Translations under genes and position numbers: made by a program | NCBI RefSeq assembly: GCF_900110995.1 | Contig: NZ_FOJF01000001.1 | Span: 1,753,199-1,817,198 of the forward strand | Direction of reading: 5' to 3' | DNA length: 64,000 nucleotides | Origin: Chitinophaga sp. YR573 | GTDB lineage: Bacteria > Bacteroidota > Bacteroidia > Chitinophagales > Chitinophagaceae | Shown: one piece after another, positions 63,052 to 64,000 of the stretch | Layout of the letters: each line of letters opens with the position of its first letter | Numbering within the stretch: the stretch's first letter is position 1 | Notes under the pieces: model-generated | What the model saw: only the letters and a program-made list of their open reading frames with translations | What the model was told of the DNA's origin: nothing | Databases searched by the model: none

Positions 63052-64000
63052 ATGAATAATGAGGAAAGAGCAGCTATTATGAGATTCAACGTAGCGCCTA
63101 CAAATGAACCAGATAGTACCGTATCTCAACAATTACCTTCACAGTACCAGATACGCACATTAAAAGATGCATACGTTCAATATAAAGAAGGCCCTTTTGG
63201 ATGTTACTTTACACAAGAGATACAAGACAGCTCATGGGTATTCAGTTGGCAGAGCTTTCTCATGAAAAGACCTATCCGTTTATATGCTATTGCAGATGCT
63301 CCAATGGTAGCCATTATATTTATATTAAAGGGGAGCATATCCTTTGATTTTCAAGGCCATGGAAAAATTTCATTACAAAAAAACAGATATGGATTTTATT
63401 ATGTACCACCCCATTTAAGTAATACTGCCGACTTTATTACTGACGAATGCGACCTTGTCTGTATTTCCTTTTCTACCAGATTTGTTGAAAAATTTGCAGA
63501 ACAGCACCCAAACTTCAAAGAGCTATATCAACATCAAAAAAACAGTAATGCAAAGGCCAAAGTTATCTCCATATTTGATGCAGGATCAGATGAGAGAAAA
63601 ATAATTGATGCAATTCGTTATTGTGATCTGGAAGGGCCCGTACATAAATTATTTCTTGAAACCCGGATTAATGATCTTTTACTTAAATATTTTTCGGCAC
63701 AAAAAGCGGTTGAGAAAAATGATTCTCTGAACACAGATCAGGAAGTAAAACTTAAGGAAATTCAGATATTTATTCAACAGAATATCCATTTGCCTCTTTC
63801 TATTCGTTCTTTGAGTAGACAGGCTGGTATGAACTTACGAAGTTTCGAAAGAAATTTTAAAAAGCTATTCAGTCTTGCACCAAGAGAATACATAGAATTT
63901 CAACGTATTAATGAAGCAGTTGAACTGTTAAAAAATACGAACATGTCTGTAGGCTCCATAAGTGTTCACGTTGGCTTTGCAGGATCCAACTATTTTTCAT
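63052..64000 (+). CDS. AraC-family transcriptional regulator (3' end beyond window)
   Basis: The frame opens at the ATG at 63052 (MNNEERAAIMRFNVAP) and is open to the window end, giving at least 316 residues. It has an N-terminal sensor region (PIRLYAIADAPMVAIIFILKGSISFDFQG) and a C-terminal AraC/XylS double helix-turn-helix (LSIRSLSRQAGMNLRSFERNFKKLFSLAPREYIEFQRINEAVELL, then MSVGSISVHVGFAGSNYFS). The second helix-turn-helix is cut at the right edge of the window. It is convergent with nothing inside the window and divergent from the sensor-only protein at 62048. Confidence 0.88.
   Translation, partial: MNNEERAAIMRFNVAPTNEPDSTVSQQLPSQYQIRTLKDAYVQYKEGPFGCYFTQEIQDSSWVFSWQSFLMKRPIRLYAIADAPMVAIIFILKGSISFDFQGHGKISLQKNRYGFYYVPPHLSNTADFITDECDLVCISFSTRFVEKFAEQHPNFKELYQHQKNSNAKAKVISIFDAGSDERKIIDAIRYCDLEGPVHKLFLETRINDLLLKYFSAQKAVEKNDSLNTDQEVKLKEIQIFIQQNIHLPLSIRSLSRQAGMNLRSFERNFKKLFSLAPREYIEFQRINEAVELLKNTNMSVGSISVHVGFAGSNYFS

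Overview
The window looks like a chromosomal segment of a Bacteroidota member, most probably a Chitinophaga-like member of the Chitinophagaceae. The basis is protein content: a SusC/RagA-type receptor, ECF sigma/FecR pairs, two TonB-receptor-like outer-membrane barrels, a type IX secretion sorting domain, a DUF6520-type peptide, a RteC-like protein and TAnnTTTG-type -7 promoter boxes. No rRNA, tRNA or CRISPR array was recognised. Family names come from motif recognition, not database searches.

Layout. 0-8.6 kb: the 5' two thirds of a susC gene on the minus strand, then decayed remains of an ECF sigma gene and a fecR gene, then an intact outer-membrane barrel gene and a met-zincin protease. 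8.8-31.4 kb: a cluster holding four paralogous AraC-like regulators, two FAD oxidoreductases, two copies of a polytopic GT-C-like membrane protein (one fused to an oxidoreductase, one separate) and two sigma/FecR pairs without a susC. Two of the AraC-like genes precede an oxidoreductase gene, and both of those promoters carry a shared element repeated at 21-22 bp. Inside this cluster sits an AT-rich two-gene operon (13.2-19.4 kb): a 1645-residue protein with GHKL ATPase-like ends and two phosphoribosyltransferase motifs, followed 5 nt later by a nucleoside-phosphorylase-family protein with a receiver-like N-terminus. This is the strongest candidate for an undescribed nucleotide-based signalling or defence system.

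31.6-44.3 kb is mostly housekeeping and accessory: a DEAD-box helicase and methionine aminopeptidase operon, a DUF1345 membrane protein, an HTTM-domain protein with a small partner, an unknown lipoprotein, NrtR followed by the 50-residue remnant of an ADP-ribosylglycohydrolase and a metallophosphoesterase, a kinase-like phosphotransferase and a T9SS-exported pectate lyase. 44.4-48.1 kb is a tightly overlapping operon of a Tat-exported amine oxidase, a Tat-like HisC-type aminotransferase and a secreted protein with a C-terminal Hint domain.

48-58 kb is patchy accessory DNA: a Crp/Fnr regulator, a ricin-lectin lipoprotein, an AlbA_2/Schlafen-like ATPase, a fragment of a second Hint gene, a RteC-like protein, a replication-initiator/DnaC-like pair, an array of six hairpin repeats, and two modules each pairing a stand-alone LytTR regulator with a small 'MAKTKN' protein. 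58-64 kb carries a second barrel paralogue, an acyltransferase, an AraC sensor domain lacking its DNA-binding half, and an AraC regulator cut by the window end.

Two families of palindromic repeats occupy intergenic DNA: nested CTCCGTTAGGAG-type elements at 24.0 and 36.5 kb, and CCCGG-TAATCC-type hairpins at 55.7-56.1 kb. Several relics (sigma, fecR, ADP-ribosylglycohydrolase, Hint and perhaps a susC start) show that the region has been repeatedly rearranged.
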